DNA of 28,303 nt from contig CANMOP010000023.1 in assembly GCA_947499615.1 (NCBI GenBank), forward strand, positions 1-28,303, read 5' to 3'. A model generated the notes under the pieces. The model was not told where the DNA came from. It searched no databases and worked only from the letters and a program-made list of their open reading frames with translations. Within the stretch, counting starts at the first letter, position 1. Every line of letters starts with the position of its first letter. Shown here piece by piece: positions 1-7,283 of this stretch. The translations under genes were made by a program, and so were the position numbers. The DNA comes from RH-chloro-G1 sp003670575 (GTDB lineage: Bacteria > Chloroflexota > Dehalococcoidia > UBA2979).

Positions 1-1
1 A

Positions 2-127
2 GAGCAGGCTCGCACGCAGGCGCTGACACGCTGGCTGCACCAGTACAATCATCACCGCAGTCACTCGGCCATCGGAGGGCTCCCGCCCATCACCCGTGTT
101 ACCAATGTCCCTGCGCAGTACAGCTAG
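2..127 (+). CDS. IS481-type transposase, C-terminal end (partial)
   Basis: Forty-one residues are readable in frame before a TAG stop at 125-127; the rest lies outside the window. The segment WLHQYNHHRSHSAIGG followed by LPPITRVTNV is the typical end of an integrase-core (rve, DDE) transposase, where the YN-HRPHSALGG-PP pattern follows the last catalytic Glu. The ending resembles IS481 more than IS3 members, which is a judgement from memory of the family. No terminal inverted repeat was recognised after the stop, and the next reading frame is a truncated host gene. The element therefore probably inserted into, or deleted, the 5' part of that gene. Whether the transposase is intact cannot be judged here. 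Confidence 0.8.
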   Translation, partial: EQARTQALTRWLHQYNHHRSHSAIGGLPPITRVTNVPAQYS

Positions 128-129
128 AG

Positions 130-387
130 GTGCGACGGCCGCCGCGGCTGGCCTTCATCGATCCGCGCGTGTTCGTGCGGGGCATACGAGCACTCGTGAG
201 TGGGCACCGCCAGCAGAGGGATCAGATGAGTGAACGCGGCGACGAAACCCAGCTTGGTGAGGTGTTCATCATCCGGCCTGGCGGGACGTTGGCATGGGCT
301 CGCCGCAGCGCCTTTGCCGGCGACCACCCGACCAACGCCGAGATCCTTTCCGCGCTCCGCGAAGCCATCACCGATGGGAGCGACTGA
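130..387 (+). pseudogene. Peroxiredoxin-like (AhpC/TSA-type) C-terminal remnant
   Basis: The frame encodes about 85 residues ending in a block that reads QLGEVFIIRPGGTLAWA, then a basic/Ser stretch, then DHPTNAEILSALREA. This matches the end of the peroxiredoxin-like family of AhpC/TSA proteins, where LGG-FVID-G-I-YA-RS--D-PP--E-L-AL is usual. The preceding residues (about 12-30) also fit the region just before that strand. The thioredoxin-fold core with the redox cysteine is missing, because the frame meets the transposase end only a few codons upstream. I read this as a stump left by insertion-sequence activity. An ATG at 226 could still start a 53-residue peptide, but a functional product is unlikely. 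Its stop overlaps the start of the tspO-like gene (TGATG). Confidence 0.6.
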
Positions 388-890
388 TGGTTCGAATGAG
401 TTCGCGGGACGCGATGGCGCTGGTGTTCTCAGTCATGCTGCCCATCGTGGCTGTCGCATTAGGTGCGATCTTCACGACGGGGGCGATCCCAACGTGGTAC
501 GCCGACATCGTGAAGCCGGAGTGGCATCCCCCGTCCTGGTTGATCGGCCCGGTATGGACGTTCCTCTACATCACGATGGGCTTCTCGGCCTGGCTGGTGT
601 GGCGATCCGGTCGAGGACAAGCCGTTGCGGTCGAGCATCACGTCAGGACAGCCCTCCTTGTGTACGCAGCCCAACTCGGCGCAAACGCCGTGTGGTCACC
701 GATATTCTTCGGTGCACAGCGGATCGACCTCGCGCTGGCAGTCATCGCCGTTCTGCTGGTGTTGATTGTCGCCACGATCCGTCGTTTCTATCAGGTGAAC
801 CGTCTGGCGGGGCTTTTGCTCGTTCCCTATCTCGCGTGGGTGAGCTTCGCGACTGTCCTGAACGCCACGATCTGGCAACTCAACCGGTAG
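387..890 (+). CDS. TspO/MBR family membrane protein
   Basis: This 167-residue protein belongs to the tryptophan-rich sensory/translocator (TspO/MBR) family, integral membrane proteins that bind porphyrins and other tetrapyrroles. About five hydrophobic segments are visible, near residues 10-32, 50-71, 87-108, 114-131 and 141-160. Family signatures are the WY--I-KP-W-PP block at 37-49, GPVWTFLYITMG at 54-65, a Q-xx-N--WS-IFFG block at 96-109, and PY-AW-SFATVLN at 147-159. The start at 387 overlaps the TGA of the upstream stump (TGATG). An in-frame ATG at 396 is an alternative. Length is normal for the family. The ligand and physiological role cannot be deduced from sequence. Confidence 0.93.
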   Translation: MVRMSSRDAMALVFSVMLPIVAVALGAIFTTGAIPTWYADIVKPEWHPPSWLIGPVWTFLYITMGFSAWLVWRSGRGQAVAVEHHVRTALLVYAAQLGANAVWSPIFFGAQRIDLALAVIAVLLVLIVATIRRFYQVNRLAGLLLVPYLAWVSFATVLNATIWQLNR

Positions 891-930
891 CGCTGGGGCT
901 ACGCAACGCACGAGCGGACGGGGAGCGACA

Positions 931-2352
931 ATGCGAACACTAGTCATGGGCGCGAGCGGCTACATTGGCACGCATCTCGTGCCGCTGCTGGTGGAACACG
1001 GCCACACCGTGCGCGCCGCTGCCCGCAATCGCGCGGTGCTCGAGGCACGAGGGTGGCCGGAAGTAGAGTGCATCGGCGCTGATGTACTCCGCGAGGAATC
1101 TCTGGATGCTGCGCTGGCGGGCATCGACGTTGCGTACTACCTCGTTCACGCCATGGGAAGCGGGTCCCACTTCGCGCGGCTCGATCGCGAGGGTGCGCGC
1201 AACTTCCGGCGCGCGGCAGAGCGCGCTGGGGTTCACCGCATTGTCTACATGGGAGGCCTACAGCCACCCGGCGAGCCGTCAGCACACCTGGAATCGCGCG
1301 CCGAGACCGGCGAGATCCTCCGCGACGGGCCAATACCGCTTACCGAGTTACGTGCCGGTATCGTCGTTGGTGCCGGTAGCGCGGCATTCGAGGTCATCCG
1401 CGATCTCGTCTTCCACCTGCCGGTGATGTTCACACCTCGCTGGGTGCGTTCCCGAACGCAGCCGATCGCGCTTCGCGATCTGCTGGAGTACCTCATCCGC
1501 GTCGCCGAGATTCCGGAGACGGCCGGCCACATCTACAATGTCGGTGGCCCGGAAATCCTCAGTTACGCCGCGATGATGCAGCAGTTTGCGCATGTGAACG
1601 GCAAACGCATCTGGATCCTGCCGCTCCCCGTGCTGACGCCGCGCCTCTCCTCATACTGGCTCGACCTCGTCACGGCTGTGCCAGCCAATATCGCTCGGCC
1701 CCTGATCGACGGGTTACGTCACGACCTGCTCGCGAATGACGAAGCGATTCGTGCGCTCATCCCGCTGGAGCTGCATTCCTACGCAGACGCTATCCGCGAG
1801 GCGCTGGAATCCGAGCGAGCGGAGACAACGCCCGCCCGATGGACCGAGGGGTCGCTTGCTTACCGTGCGGCGCGTCCCGACGTCTCGTATTTCTCCAGGC
1901 GGACGGGTGCCAGCGTGACGACGACCGCTTCGGCCCCGGCGGCGTGGTTAGCGATTACCTCGTTGGGCGGCCGGCGCGGCTGGCCCGCCTACAGTTGGCT
2001 GTGGCGACTGCGGGCCCTGCTGGACCGCCTGATCGGAGGGCCGGGTATGCGTCGAGGGCGGCGGCATCCGACCGATGTTCACGTCGGCGACATCATCGAT
2101 TGGTGGCGCGTGGTTGCACTGGAACCCGGACGGCGGCTCACGCTGCTCGCTGAGATGCGGATGCCTGGATCCGCTGTGCTCGAATTGGAAGCGACGCCCA
2201 ATGCAGCGGGTGGCGCAACCATCACCGTTACCGCGTACTTCAACCCGGCCGGTGTGTGGGGACTGCTGTACTGGCTGGCGCTCATCCCGATCCATCGCCG
2301 TCTCTTCGCAGCGCTTGCCGACGGGTTGGCACGCTGGGCAGAGTCGGAGTAG
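931..2352 (+). CDS. SDR-type NAD(P)-binding oxidoreductase with DUF2867 tail
   Basis: This 473-residue protein has an atypical/extended short-chain dehydrogenase fold at the N-terminus. The dinucleotide-binding glycine motif GASGYIG is at residues 7-13, followed by an AAARN segment and an IDVAYYLVHAMG stretch typical of YbjT-like proteins. From about residue 315 a second domain begins (YFSRR..., later DIIDWWRVV, YFNPAGVWGLLYW and IHRRLF), matching DUF2867, which often follows these SDR domains. A ribosome site (GGGGAG) lies 5-10 nt before the ATG. Proteins of this architecture are widespread; the substrate is unknown. The 40-nt gap after the tspO-like gene allows co-transcription. Confidence 0.9.
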   Translation: MRTLVMGASGYIGTHLVPLLVEHGHTVRAAARNRAVLEARGWPEVECIGADVLREESLDAALAGIDVAYYLVHAMGSGSHFARLDREGARNFRRAAERAGVHRIVYMGGLQPPGEPSAHLESRAETGEILRDGPIPLTELRAGIVVGAGSAAFEVIRDLVFHLPVMFTPRWVRSRTQPIALRDLLEYLIRVAEIPETAGHIYNVGGPEILSYAAMMQQFAHVNGKRIWILPLPVLTPRLSSYWLDLVTAVPANIARPLIDGLRHDLLANDEAIRALIPLELHSYADAIREALESERAETTPARWTEGSLAYRAARPDVSYFSRRTGASVTTTASAPAAWLAITSLGGRRGWPAYSWLWRLRALLDRLIGGPGMRRGRRHPTDVHVGDIIDWWRVVALEPGRRLTLLAEMRMPGSAVLELEATPNAAGGATITVTAYFNPAGVWGLLYWLALIPIHRRLFAALADGLARWAESE

Positions 2353-2658
2353 ATATCGGGGATCTGTCAGAACTCCGGGCCGAGATCTACGAGATGTCCG
2401 TTCCGGTCGTCACCGCGAATAGTCTCAGAGTCGCAATGCCACAGGTGAAGCGACCATGCCCGGCTTACCCCCCAATGCCGTGCGGACACGAAGACTGCGA
2501 GGCTTCGCCGCACCGACCTCGAAATGAGAACCTCCGACCTCCATTACTCGCCATATCTGTCTGAGTATCTGAGATGAGCCTCCCCCGGCGCTTTCAAGTG
2601 GTCGATGCATCATCTGCTGTGAGCAGCCCATTGGAGCCGAGCATGGTGGAGGTGTGGG
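2353..2658 (+). other. Gap with no convincing gene
   Basis: This stretch lies between the SDR gene and the IS30-like fragment. Short open frames exist, but none has recognisable composition or motifs. The last 80 or so bases before 2659 may be the left flank of the insertion element, since they end in a purine-rich ribosome-site-like run (GGTGGAGGTGTGGG) just before the transposase ATG. No terminal inverted repeat or terminator was identified. Confidence 0.4.
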
Positions 2659-2815
2659 ATGGCGCGTCGCCGAGGTGGTTATGGCCGGCTGAGTACTACT
2701 GAGCGGCTCGAAGTTCGGCTGCGGATCGCGGCTGGCGAGCGGTATGAGGCCGCAGCGGCTGCAGTGGGGTGTTCGACGAAGTCGGTGCAGCGGCTGCTCG
2801 CGGCAAGCGGGGGGA
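2659..2815 (+). pseudogene. IS30-like transposase, N-terminal fragment
   Basis: The frame starts MARRRGGYGRLSTTERLEVR and continues with an AAGERYEAAAAAVGCSTKSV-RLL segment, which looks like the N-terminal helix-turn-helix of IS30-family transposases. A GGAGGTG ribosome site precedes the ATG. After about 52 residues, near the G-run at 2809-2814, similarity stops, and the frame continues into unrelated sequence and the hairpin region. The DDE catalytic domain is absent, so this is a deletion remnant. The family assignment rests on a short N-terminus. Confidence 0.6.
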
Positions 2816-2893
2816 TACCACAAGGTGATCGGGCCGTGGTTCCAGTACTCCAGCACCGGTCAGGTCGCGCGCTGGTACTACGTCGAGAAGTAG
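2813..2893 (+). pseudogene. Orphan C-terminal fragment of an unknown protein
   Basis: In the +1 frame relative to the IS30-like fragment, a segment reading YHKVIGPWFQYSSTGQVARW followed by YYVEK ends at a TAG (2891-2893). Its Trp/Tyr-rich composition looks like genuine protein rather than noise, resembling the end of a secreted or beta-rich protein. No start exists in this frame that would make a plausible complete gene. It joins the transposase fragment exactly at the G-run, suggesting a deletion that fused the element to the 3' end of another gene. The family is not recognised. Confidence 0.35.
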
Positions 2894-2912
2894 CAGGCAC
2901 AGCCGGGGACGA

Positions 2913-2960
2913 ATCGAGGGGCGGAGGTCGCGGAATCGTCCGCGACCTCCGCCCCTCGAT
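2913..2960. terminator. 21-bp perfect stem-loop, candidate bidirectional terminator
   Basis: The two arms (2913-2933 and 2940-2960) are perfect reverse complements and enclose a 6-nt loop, AATCGT. The stem is very GC-rich. There is no T-tract on either side, so it is not a classical intrinsic terminator. It lies 20 nt after the orphan stop on the plus strand and about 90 nt after the HAD pair on the minus strand, where a transcript-end structure would be expected. Confidence 0.6.
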
Positions 2961-2981
2961 GTATACGCACCGCGCGAAGGA

Positions 2982-3030
2982 TCCTCACCCCAACCCTCTC
3001 CCACTCCCACTCCACGGGCGAGGGGGGCGG
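2982..3030. repeat. REP-like C-tract/G-tract element
   Basis: The sequence starts CCTCACCCCAACCCTCTCCC and ends in GGGCGAGGGGGGCGG, the form of dispersed intergenic palindromes common in many bacterial genomes. CCCTCTCCC (2994-3002) pairs with GGGCGAGGG (3016-3024) at 8 of 9 positions. It is noncoding and lies between the 21-bp hairpin and the end of the HAD pair. Genome-wide copy number is the deciding test. Confidence 0.55.
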
Positions 3031-3047
3031 AGCGCGTCGGACGTCGA

Positions 3048-3461
3048 TCAGCCGAGGCGCGCGCGCTCCGCTTGCGACAGTTCGTCGGTGTTCGGGGGCA
3101 GCGAGTTGCCGTGCGCGTCGATCATCCACGCCTCGCCGGTGGTGGTCTGCACCGGCAGGAACGTGAAGCCGGAGAGCGCCGTGTAGTGGTTGTCACGATC
3201 GGCACTGCCCACGTGGTAATACTCGTCGGCCTCCACCTGTGCGCGCGCATCGCCCATCTTGTGCTTCAGCACGGAGAACGCGACCGGGATGCCGAGTTGC
3301 TCCCACATCGCACGCTGCAGGCCGGCCGGCCGGTCCGAGCAACTGCCGATGATGTAGCCCAACTCCAACGCGCGCTTCACCATTGCGATGGTGATCGGGC
3401 CGGGCGGGTCGCCAACTTCCAGCGTGCCATCGATGTCGAAGCTCAGCAGCCGGGTGGTCAT
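3048..3461 (-). CDS. HAD-like protein, downstream tandem paralogue
   Basis: This 137-residue protein has a haloacid-dehalogenase-type start: motif I DIDGT at residues 9-13, a Ser-rich motif II-like GSCSDRP at 39-45, and LKHK at 65-68 as the candidate motif III lysine. Where motif IV should sit it has GSADRD (85-90), so the first acidic residue of the GD-x-x-x-D pattern is replaced by Ser. Its ATG overlaps the stop of the upstream paralogue by four bases (ATGA), so translation is probably coupled. There is no cap domain. The usual HAD role is phosphoryl transfer, but the substrate is unknown, and the changed motif IV leaves activity in doubt. Confidence 0.75.
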   Translation of the reverse strand: MTTRLLSFDIDGTLEVGDPPGPITIAMVKRALELGYIIGSCSDRPAGLQRAMWEQLGIPVAFSVLKHKMGDARAQVEADEYYHVGSADRDNHYTALSGFTFLPVQTTTGEAWMIDAHGNSLPPNTDELSQAERARLG

Positions 3462-3928
3462 CCCCACGCGTCCGGCTGCGGAACGGCAGCCTCGATGGTG
3501 GCGTGTGGGGTAGCAGCGGGCCGCGTCGGCTGCTGATTCGGCATGCCGCGGCCCTGCGGGCCCCACTTCACCTCGTTGTCCTCGTCGAACATCCAGGGGT
3601 GCGGCTCCATGATCTGCACCTGCACGAACTCGAACCCGGAGAGCTGCGCGTAGTGCTTGTCCATGTCGGTGTCACCGATGTGGTAGTACACCTCGCACTC
3701 AGTGAACCGAACCTTCACATCGTCGAGTTTGTGCTTCAGCACGGTGAAGGAGACCTCGATACCGGCGGCGGCCCACATGTTCTTCTGATCCTGCACAGGA
3801 CGATCCGAGCAGGATCCGATGATGTGACCGTGCTCCAGCGCACGACGCACCATGTCCAGCGTGATCGGGCCGGGACCGTTGCCGGTCACAAGCGTGCCAT
3901 CGATGTCGAAACTAATCAGGTGTGGCAT
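3458..3928 (-). CDS. HAD-like protein, upstream tandem paralogue
   Basis: This 156-residue protein has HAD motif I DIDGT (D8, D10), GSCSDRP at 38-44, LKHK at 64-67, and motif IV GDTDMD at 85-90 with all acidic residues present. It aligns along most of its length with the following gene and carries an extra C-terminal tail from about residue 118, rich in Pro, Gln and Ala. A GAGAGGAG ribosome site precedes the ATG at 3928. It is short for a HAD phosphatase and lacks a cap domain. The two genes look like a tandem duplication in which this copy keeps the metal-binding set. Substrate unknown. Confidence 0.78.
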   Translation of the reverse strand: MPHLISFDIDGTLVTGNGPGPITLDMVRRALEHGHIIGSCSDRPVQDQKNMWAAAGIEVSFTVLKHKLDDVKVRFTECEVYYHIGDTDMDKHYAQLSGFEFVQVQIMEPHPWMFDEDNEVKWGPQGRGMPNQQPTRPAATPHATIEAAVPQPDAWG

Positions 3929-3987
3929 CGGCTGCCGCTCCTCTCTGTCTCTTGCTGTTGGTCGCTACCCGCGTCGATACGTCGAGG

Positions 3988-4200
3988 TTAGCGCGTCCCG
4001 CTGGCAGCGGCGCTGCGCAACGCATCAATCTCATCTTGCCGCGAGCAGTCGACGCAGCGACGGAACCCGCCAGTGCCCTCGACACGCTCACTCCGGGCGA
4101 TCTTGATGCCTTCGGCACACGCATCGTTGGTGTGGTGCATGCGCTTCGGGCCGGGCTTCTCGGCCTCGTTGACCTGGTGGAATGCTGCGACGGTTGGCAT
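3988..4200 (-). CDS. Small Cys/His protein of unknown function
   Basis: A 70-residue product is predicted, with a good ribosome site (GAGGAG) 6-11 nt before the ATG at 4200. It contains MHHTNDAC (H22, H23, C28) followed by GFRRCVDC (C49, C52), a spacing that could bind one zinc ion. A charged, Ala-rich helix follows. I do not recognise a named family. It sits 59 nt before the HAD pair and 118 nt after the thiolase-like gene on the same strand, so it is probably part of that transcription unit. Strand, ribosome site and conserved-looking cysteines support it being real. Confidence 0.55.
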   Translation of the reverse strand: MPTVAAFHQVNEAEKPGPKRMHHTNDACAEGIKIARSERVEGTGGFRRCVDCSRQDEIDALRSAAASGTR

Positions 4201-4224
4201 GCTCGACGCTCCTCACATCCACAA

Positions 4225-4246
4225 CCCGGGCCCACGTGGGCCCGGG
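4225..4246. repeat. 22-bp perfect palindrome
   Basis: CCCGGGCCCACGTGGGCCCGGG reads the same on both strands. As RNA it would form a 9-bp stem with an ACGT loop. It lies between the thiolase-like gene and the ribosome site of the small Cys/His gene. It could be an attenuator or processing site within the operon, or a protein-binding operator. No T-tract follows on the minus strand. Confidence 0.6.
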
Positions 4247-4318
4247 CAACCTCATCGATCGCTGCGGGCGCCTCACCCGCAGCACCTGACTCCTATCACT
4301 CCTATCGCCTCGACGCCG

Positions 4319-5632
4319 CTAACTCGGCACCGTGCTCAAGAAGATGTGGCCGTTGCCCGTGGGCGTGACCATGCCGCACGCGGCGGTCTCCGCCTTCACC
4401 TGCACCTGTCGCGCACCGGCGATGCCCCGCAGCTGCTCGATGCAGTCCGTGTACATCGCGGTGCGCGTGCGGCCGTTACCGAGGTTGCCACCGCTGGAGT
4501 TGAACGGGTGCGGGCCCTCCACACGGATATCGCCCTTGTAGAAGTCGAACGCTTCGCCACGCCCGACGCCGTGCCACTTGAACGCTTCCAGATACGTCTG
4601 CGTGAAGACGGAGAACCCGTCGTACGGGTTGAACACGTCCAGGTCGTTGGCGGTGACGCCGGCGCCGTCATACAGGATCTTCACCAGCAGGTCGGTGACG
4701 TCCTCGTGATCCTGGAGGGTGGCCATCGTGCTGCGGTTGGGCTTGTTGATCTGCGCGTGACTCATGACGTAGACCGGCTTCTGCTTGGCGTCACGCGCGC
4801 GCTCCGCGCTGGTGAACAGGAACGCCGCGGCGTGCTGCACCGGCCGGTCGGAGTCGAGGATCGTCACCGGCCACGCGACCGGACGAGCGTCGAGGTAGTC
4901 CTCGGCGGCGATCTGGTACGGCTCGTGCTGCGTGTAGAAGCTCCACGGCGTCAGCAACCCGTTGCGCCGCTGATTCACCACGAACGGCGCGAGGTCGTCC
5001 CGGCTGCCGCCATACTTCGTGCAGTACTGCAGGAACACGAACGCGTGCTGCATCATCGCGGAGGTCATCCACCCCCAAGGCGCGGACCACTGCCGTCCAC
5101 CGGCGGAGTAGATGCCTTCCTCCAGATGGTACCGACCCTCGACGTTGCCCATGTTGTAGGTCATGAGCACGTTCTTCGCGAGGCCATCGCCGACGGCCTG
5201 CGCGGCCTTGCCCATCTCCGGCCCGATGTACGGCGCCTTGTCATCGATGTACTTGAGGTTCGTCAGGGGCGTGCCCTGCCGCGCCATCTCGTCGATGAGC
5301 CACTTCGCGCTGGTGTAGGAGAGTCCGTCCTCCGTGTCGTACGGGGCGGCGAAAAATGGGCGGTTGAGCCCGCGATCCGCCTGTGCCCAAGTGTCGCCCG
5401 CAGGCTCCGGGCAGACCATCAACCCATCGATCTCATCGGGCGTCATGCCGGCGTCGGCGATCGCCTTTTGCATCGCGATCACCTGGAACGCGCCCAAGGT
5501 GCGATCCATGCTCACGCCGTCCCAGCGCCGATCCAGCGGCGAGTAGCCGTACCCGGCGATCGCGACTTTCCCGCGATGCTCCCAGACCCCCAGCCCGTCA
5601 CGGTCGCGCTGCCAGCCAGCCTGTGTCGTCAT
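4319..5632 (-). CDS. Thiolase-like protein (lipid-transfer/SCP2-thiolase type)
   Basis: This 437-residue protein has the thiolase-like fold used by acetyl-CoA acetyltransferase relatives and by Ltp2-type retro-aldolases. Visible family features are KVAIAGYGYSPL near the N-terminus, QKAIADAGMTPDEIDGLMV, an NPYDGFSVF block, and a late NSSGGNLGNGR segment where true thiolases have N-SGG---GHP-G. That loss of GHP argues against classical thiolysis and fits the lipid-transfer branch. ATG at 5632 has an AAAGGGG ribosome site; further upstream the frame loses coding character. The DUF35 gene lies 70 nt upstream. Such pairs are known to form complexes acting on acyl-CoA thioesters, for example in sterol side-chain breakdown, but the substrate here is unknown. 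Confidence 0.88.
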   Translation of the reverse strand: MTTQAGWQRDRDGLGVWEHRGKVAIAGYGYSPLDRRWDGVSMDRTLGAFQVIAMQKAIADAGMTPDEIDGLMVCPEPAGDTWAQADRGLNRPFFAAPYDTEDGLSYTSAKWLIDEMARQGTPLTNLKYIDDKAPYIGPEMGKAAQAVGDGLAKNVLMTYNMGNVEGRYHLEEGIYSAGGRQWSAPWGWMTSAMMQHAFVFLQYCTKYGGSRDDLAPFVVNQRRNGLLTPWSFYTQHEPYQIAAEDYLDARPVAWPVTILDSDRPVQHAAAFLFTSAERARDAKQKPVYVMSHAQINKPNRSTMATLQDHEDVTDLLVKILYDGAGVTANDLDVFNPYDGFSVFTQTYLEAFKWHGVGRGEAFDFYKGDIRVEGPHPFNSSGGNLGNGRTRTAMYTDCIEQLRGIAGARQVQVKAETAACGMVTPTGNGHIFLSTVPS

Positions 5633-5702
5633 GTCGTCCCCTTTGTTCGTTGCGCCTGCGTGTGGCGCATCACATCGAAGCTGCGTGGTGCGGCATCGCG
5701 AC

Positions 5703-6122
5703 CTATTGGCCGACGACCCGCCATTCGTGGATAAACCGTCCACCGGAACCCTCGAGCTCCTCGAAGAACAATTCCACCGCAGCGCCCTGTGGGCCCTGGT
5801 GCGCCGGCGTGCCGGGGAGGTTCGAGAGGAAGTTGATGTACGGCGCCTCATCCAGCGAGATCAGCGCAACGTTGAACGGCACATCGACCTTCCGACGCAC
5901 GACACGCGTGTCATGCACCACCATGGTCTCCAGCACGTGGCCCTTGCCGGCCACCTCGCGCCAGGTAAGCGTGTCGGATTTGCCGCAGTCGTAGCAGGTT
6001 GGGCGTACCGGGTACTGCAGCCGGTCACACGCCGAGCAGTACTGCAAGGTGAGCTTCTTTTGGTCCACGGCATCCCAGAACGGCTTGGAAACTTCGTCAG
6101 GTTGCGGGATCGTCTTCGACAT
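5703..6122 (-). CDS. DUF35 zinc-ribbon/OB-fold protein (thiolase partner)
   Basis: This 139-residue protein has a rubredoxin-like zinc ribbon with C29, C32, C43 and C46 (YCSAC and PTCYDC), followed by an OB-fold that begins GKGHVLETMVVHDTR. It includes the VPFNVALISLDE strand typical of the DUF35/ChsH2-like acyl-CoA-associated family. The N-terminal helix (PDEVSKPFWDAV) is also characteristic. A strong GGAAGGAAGGG ribosome site fixes the ATG at 6122. It is the first gene of the minus-strand cluster, directly before the thiolase-like gene, the standard arrangement for a two-subunit complex. It is divergent from the luciferase-like gene across 209 nt, which probably holds both promoters. Confidence 0.93.
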   Translation of the reverse strand: MSKTIPQPDEVSKPFWDAVDQKKLTLQYCSACDRLQYPVRPTCYDCGKSDTLTWREVAGKGHVLETMVVHDTRVVRRKVDVPFNVALISLDEAPYINFLSNLPGTPAHQGPQGAAVELFFEELEGSGGRFIHEWRVVGQ

Positions 6123-6331
6123 ACCTGCCCTTCCTTCCGGCTCTCGCCTCTCGCAGCGTGGCCGGCCCGATCGATGGGCTGGGCGTCGCGCGGCAATGCG
6201 TCTCTCGACGCGTGGCATCATAGCAGTTGTGATACCGGCAAGGGGTCGGCATCCGCGTCGCGGCGCGGCGATCCGGGTAGGCTGAGCCAACGACGAGATG
6301 GCGACGAGGTGACCACGAGCGGAGGCGATCG

Positions 6332-7255
6332 ATGAAGGTGGGCGTCAACCTGTTGAACTTCGGGCCCGGCGTCTCCGCCGAGTCGATTGGGCGGTGGGGG
6401 CAGGCCGTCGAGGCGCTGGGCTACCACGGCATCTTCATCTCCGACCACGTGGCGATCACGCCGTCGGTCGCGCCGCGCTACCCGGAGCCGTACTTCGATG
6501 CGCTGACCAGCCTCGCCTTTCTCGCGGGGCAGACGAGGCACATTGACCTAGGGACGACGATCATCGTGCTGCCGTACCGGCACCCGATCCTGCTGGCGCG
6601 ACAGGTCGCGAACATCGACCAACTGAGCGGCGGGCGGTTCATTCTCGGCGTCGGCATCGGCAACACCGCCGATGAGTTCGCGGCGCTCGGCGTGCCGCAC
6701 CATCGGCGCGGCGCGTGGTCCGACGAGATGCTGGATGCGATCGTCGCGCTGTGGAGCGGGCCCGACGAGGTGACGTACCAGGGCAAGCACATCGCCTTCG
6801 AGCGCGTCTCGGCGATCCGCACGCACCAGCAGCTGCACCCGCCGATCTGGGTCGGCGGCAACAGCGAGAGCGGCGTGCGTCGAGCGGTGCGCGTGCGCGG
6901 CGGCTGGCACCCGATCAACCAATCGGTCGCCGCGCTGCGCGATCAGTGGCTGCCGATGCTGGCCGAGGAGGCAGCGAAGGCCGGCGCGCCCGTTCCGCCG
7001 CTCTACCCGCGTATCCGCATGCGCATCACGCCCGAGCCGCTGCCCGAGGCCGACCGCGTTCCCGGCACCGGCAGCGTGGAGCAGATCCACGAGGACCTAC
7101 GCGGGCTGGAAGCACTGGGCGCGCAGTACGTGGTACTGGACTGGTACAACGGCCCCGCAGACCTCGAGGGCACCCGCGACCACGAGCGTGCCTTCGCGAT
7201 GCTCGCCGTGCTGGCGGAGCAGGCGATCGACCTCGCGCACCGCACCGTGCGGTGA
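6332..7255 (+). CDS. LLM-class F420/flavin-dependent oxidoreductase
   Basis: This 307-residue protein belongs to the luciferase-like monooxygenase superfamily, in the F420-type subgroup. It has the N-terminal strand MKVGVNLLNFGPG, the GYHGIFISDHVAI block, TTIIVLPYRHPILLARQVAN, and LSGGRFILGVGIG at 100-112, all hallmark positions of the TIM-barrel family. IWVGGNSESGVRRAVR matches the later phosphate/cofactor-binding segment. A GGAGG ribosome site lies 8 nt before the ATG. Members transfer hydride between F420H2 (or FMN) and varied substrates; the substrate is not predictable. It converges on the interrupted metallo-hydrolase with a gap of 28 nt. Confidence 0.93.
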   Translation: MKVGVNLLNFGPGVSAESIGRWGQAVEALGYHGIFISDHVAITPSVAPRYPEPYFDALTSLAFLAGQTRHIDLGTTIIVLPYRHPILLARQVANIDQLSGGRFILGVGIGNTADEFAALGVPHHRRGAWSDEMLDAIVALWSGPDEVTYQGKHIAFERVSAIRTHQQLHPPIWVGGNSESGVRRAVRVRGGWHPINQSVAALRDQWLPMLAEEAAKAGAPVPPLYPRIRMRITPEPLPEADRVPGTGSVEQIHEDLRGLEALGAQYVVLDWYNGPADLEGTRDHERAFAMLAVLAEQAIDLAHRTVR

Positions 7256-7283
7256 ACATGCGATGTGCAGAGGCCGCGGGCGC

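Noticed and set aside
4073..5734. A 553-codon open frame on the plus strand
   Set aside because: It is antisense to the thiolase-like gene, is Arg/Val/His-rich with no family motif, and arises from GC-biased third positions of the real gene.
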